A stretch of 64,000 nt of DNA from positions 5,465,207 through 5,529,206 of the forward strand of contig OZ234496.1 of assembly GCA_965153455.1 (NCBI GenBank), written 5' to 3'. This document shows positions 60,576 through 64,000 of the stretch, in pieces; position 1 is the stretch's first letter, and each line of letters opens with the position of its first letter. The position numbers and the translations under genes were made by a program. The DNA comes from Sphagnum compactum. Its lineage: Eukaryota; Bryophyta; Sphagnopsida; Sphagnales. The notes beneath the pieces are model-generated. The model was not told where the DNA came from and made no database searches. It saw only the letters and a list, made by a program, of their open reading frames with translations.

Positions 60576-63500
60576 CTACTACAGTAGTATATTGAGAAGA
60601 ACTGTGACAAGCGTTACTGCAACACTAAAAGGGGGAAAAAAAAATTCCGTATGTATTCCAACCTTATTTTTGGCGAATTTTTGTCCAAAAAAGAGATTAA
60701 AAACTAAAAATTTGAAAATGAAGTGATTTTGGAGGATTTTGCTTGCCTGTAGTGAGGAAAAACGATTAAAACTTGCCAGATTTTTATACACAGTTAATCA
60801 AAGTATGTACCCAAAATTATATTTAAAAATATTTTGAAATTTATATTTTCATATTTAGCTTGTAGCCCAAATTGGCTAAATCTTCTTGTGGATGGTCCCA
60901 ATTTGGCTACATCACAAAAATAATTGACCAAAAAAACACTGGGCTCCAGTTACAGGTTGTAACTTAGCAATGAGTAAATTCAGTTCTGATGAAAATATGG
61001 AGGCTTGGAGGGACTTGTATGAGGAATTAATTATTGTGGTGTCTGAAGCCTAATGATCATGTCTTAATTTGAATCTGTGTCATCTAAAAGACCACAATAG
61101 AGTGAAGATGAGAAGTTGTCAGTTAGATAAAAACAAATTTTCAAAGATTTGTCAGAGATTACCGATGCAAGCCCTCAAGACTAGATCATTTTTATACCCT
61201 GCTACTTTGAAGAATACATACACCACGGTTGGGTGGGTAAATACTAAAATACTAAAATACATATCCCATGTGCCTGGTCAAGTTTTACCGCTACCCTTTT
61301 TTTACCCTCCTTGGCTAGTGAATGTTTTCATACTTTTTTTAACCCTTTTTCACCTGGCTAGTATGTAGACTGATTGAGGTTTACCTTTATACCCAAGGTA
61401 ATTGTTGTGAGGCGAGTAAAAAGAAGGTATATGCCAAATCATCCTATAGCATTCATTTCTTCCCACTTTTTGCAATGCATGTGTTTATGATGGATTTGTT
61501 GAAGTGATTAACTAGTAAATATTTTGACATTTTTGATATTTTATTTTTGTTCAAGTTTGCTTTCAACATGACTCTTATCTAAACGCTTGGAACTCCTTCA
61601 GATCCTACTGCCAGTTACTAATATCAGAATTTCTGGAATGCATTGTTAGAGGTGTTGAATGGTTTCATTCAAGCTTCTTCTTGTTATTTTTCGCAGAATT
61701 TTCTTGAATGTTTTCATGTTTGCAAATTGTTTTTCTCCACTTGCTGCTGTGCCATACTTGTACTCATATAATACATATTTTGACTTAGACTACTCCTTAC
61801 CCTACAGTATCCATGTATACCTAGAGACTATACATGAGTTAAATGATAAATTATTTACACATACTTTTCACCTTGTGAACAAGATAAATTTTGGTCATGC
61901 CTTCTTGCTCTTACCTAGAATGGGAATTCTACAAATCCTGTATATTTTTCTCCTTAACATAGATTGGGAAAAAAGAAAAAAGTGAACCCATTTGAGATGT
62001 TTCTTGAAGTTTTATGTTCACCCTACAAACTAACATATTAAGATTGATATATATATATTGAACACTTCTATATGCTAGAAATCTAACTAGGGTTTTATAA
62101 ATGTGTGCACGTTTTGTATTATTCAATTCAAATGGTAAATGGGGTAACTTTTCTTTGATGGTAGAATTTCCCATCAATCCTTGAACTTTAATTTCAATTA
62201 TCTTTTGGTTGGAAAATTGCACGAAATGTATTTTATTCCAAATCATGAATCAATATACCACCTAGACGATTAAAAGAATGATACACCCTTAACCTTGTCA
62301 AGCGGTATTGGTGGTAATTTTCAATTGTTTTGGAATGGGGTTTTAGGTATTTATGGCACATCTCATAGTTTTTCACAACTTGGTCATGGAAGCAAAAGCT
62401 TTGAAAAGAGTAAGGCAAGTTGACACATTTCAAAGACAACTTTCAAACACTTCATTTGCACAAAACATTCAAAGAATGTGTACTAGGCAATTCAAACCCA
62501 AACTAGTTTCAAGATTATGACTTTTTTCAACTTCATGTATACATATTATTTTGTTTGTTGCAAATGCAAACTATGAAAAAAAAGAGAATTTTATAAATGG
62601 GCTTGCAATTATTTTTTCTAGTTGAAAACACCACTTACAATTTGTCATATTTGTTTAATGCAAAGTTGCATTAGACAAGTTGCATCAATTGTAATAGACA
62701 TGATGTGGCATATACAAAATGCACATGGACATATATGGTCACAAAACACATGCACTAGAAGAAATATGGGTTTTGTAATCACTTTGTTTACAATTATGTG
62801 CAACTAAATCTTGTTTGCAACTAGCTTTAATCGCTTTTGGAACTATTTGTTATGTTTGATCATACTTGCAATTATGCCACAATTAGTTTGCAATTATTAC
62901 TTCTTCATCTTTCAAAGAAGAAAACTTTTTATTTGGTCTTCATCCAAGAAGGGCCATACATACCCCATTAATTGCAAATGTGACCAAAATTAATTGCAAC
63001 CCTATGGGCATATTAGGCTCCATTATAAATATTACTTGAAATATTAAAGGTATACTAAGATGTACAAATATATAATGTGGGTATGTAGAATGGGCGTATT
63101 AAAATCTTATGTAGCTTGTATTTAGATCATATTAAAATATAGCAATCATACATAAAAGATATATGTGTATATTTTGAATATATTCAAATTGTATTTTACA
63201 TACATATGGAACAAATTAAGGCCATATTATAGGTGTATCCAAAGTTTATTATACCTACTAAATTTATTATGGTTCATAATAACTATATCAAATGAGATAA
63301 TAATGATGATGATAATAATGTATCAATTTTAAATAGTATTAATTATAATACTAGTATAGTTATTAGGTAAATTAAGCTAGTATAGAATAAGTAGTAGGAA
63401 GTAATTGTAAATAGGTTGTGATTAAGTTGGTCAAATTTGTAATTAGAATGTTTAACCCACATTTTTTGTCTTTCATTCTTCTAGTTTGGAATATATAACT

Positions 63501-64000
63501 AAGTGTATTAATTGTGCTATTCAATGGATGAGCCAATAAAAAAAGTTCAACCTAACAATTAAACCCAAAATAAAATAGAATTGGGCAAAATTATCCTTGG
63601 GTGGTACCACTAGGAACGTCACACCTCAAATTTCTAAGACCCATCCAACTTCAAGACAACATAGGACTCACATTAAAGAAACATTTCATTCCAAATTATT
63701 TATGAAAAGGTTACCCAAGTCATGTAAATTTCAAAAGTTTAATTAGGTTTACAAAAAAATGTGTTTTGATGTGAAAAATGAATTTATAAAGAAAACATTT
63801 CAAGAATGTCACATGAGGGATTTTTTTTATCATGAACACAAAAGGAATTTATTTTTTGGGAATTTTTCTTGGATGTTAATTTTTAAGAATACTTCAAATG
63901 TCAACCTACTTTTTTTTTGTATAGATAATTGATTAAATCTATTTCATTTAGTTATGAATTCTTGAAGTCACAATCGTGAAGTCCTTAAGGGCCATTGATG
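60576..64000. other. AT-rich intergenic DNA to the window end
   Basis: No supported gene. Several open frames of 60-108 codons occur in AT-rich sequence, but none shows a domain or a plausible splice partner. Confidence 0.4.

Noticed and set aside
1-64000. CRISPR array, operon or bacterial island
   Set aside because: No regularly spaced short repeats, no bacterial gene organisation; genes are spliced and plant-like.

Overview
This is a stretch of nuclear DNA from a land plant. The evidence is spliced genes with GT-AG introns, long AT-rich intergenic stretches, Arabidopsis-type (TTTAGGG) telomere-like motifs inside the window, and plant-specific gene families (a LOLITA-type TPLATE-complex subunit and a BKI1/MAKR-type protein). 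The loose layout and heavy load of decayed repeats suggest a medium to large genome. My guess is a non-flowering vascular plant such as a fern or lycophyte, but the sequence does not settle this.

Five genes can be built exon by exon or as single exons, all with intact reading frames. They are (1) a six-exon RRM protein of the RBM24/RBM38-like plant family (762-3299, +, 286 aa); (2) a five-exon aminoacylase-1-like M20 metallopeptidase with a signal peptide (19639-23223, +, 452 aa); (3) an eight-exon urate oxidase (29640-25147, -, 298 aa) ending in the tripeptide SNL; (4) a single-exon LOLITA-like longin protein (32753-33193, +, 146 aa); and (5) a single-exon 767-aa MAKR/BKI1-like protein (48097-45794, -), much longer than usual because of Ala/Ser/Asn/Gln-rich filler. 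A sixth locus, 13424-16060, is a 5'-truncated, multiply broken tandem copy of the aminoacylase gene.

The rest is mobile-element debris and low-complexity DNA. It includes a degraded Ty1/copia element on the minus strand (about 9.9-12.7 kb), a degraded hAT transposase (38.7-40.9 kb, +) and a 382-bp Harbinger-like MITE with TAA target duplications (18861-19242). A Stowaway-like MITE family has three copies, one ending 161 bp upstream of the LOLITA start codon. A several-hundred-base dispersed repeat recurs in introns and flanks at 14.9, 21.7, 27.2 and 34.2 kb. A degenerate satellite array with units of about 265-350 bp (57.2-58.7 kb) lies between two inverted arms about 4.7 kb apart. A 377-bp tandem duplication sits upstream of the MAKR-like gene.

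The genes belong to unrelated processes (RNA binding, amino-acid deacylation, purine breakdown, endocytosis, receptor-kinase signalling), and nothing suggests a functional cluster. I found no clear new biological system. The most unusual items are the oversized MAKR-like protein with its duplicated upstream region, the GC-AG intron plus half-gene duplication at the aminoacylase locus, the non-canonical uricase C-terminus, and the inverted-arm/satellite structure at 54-59 kb.
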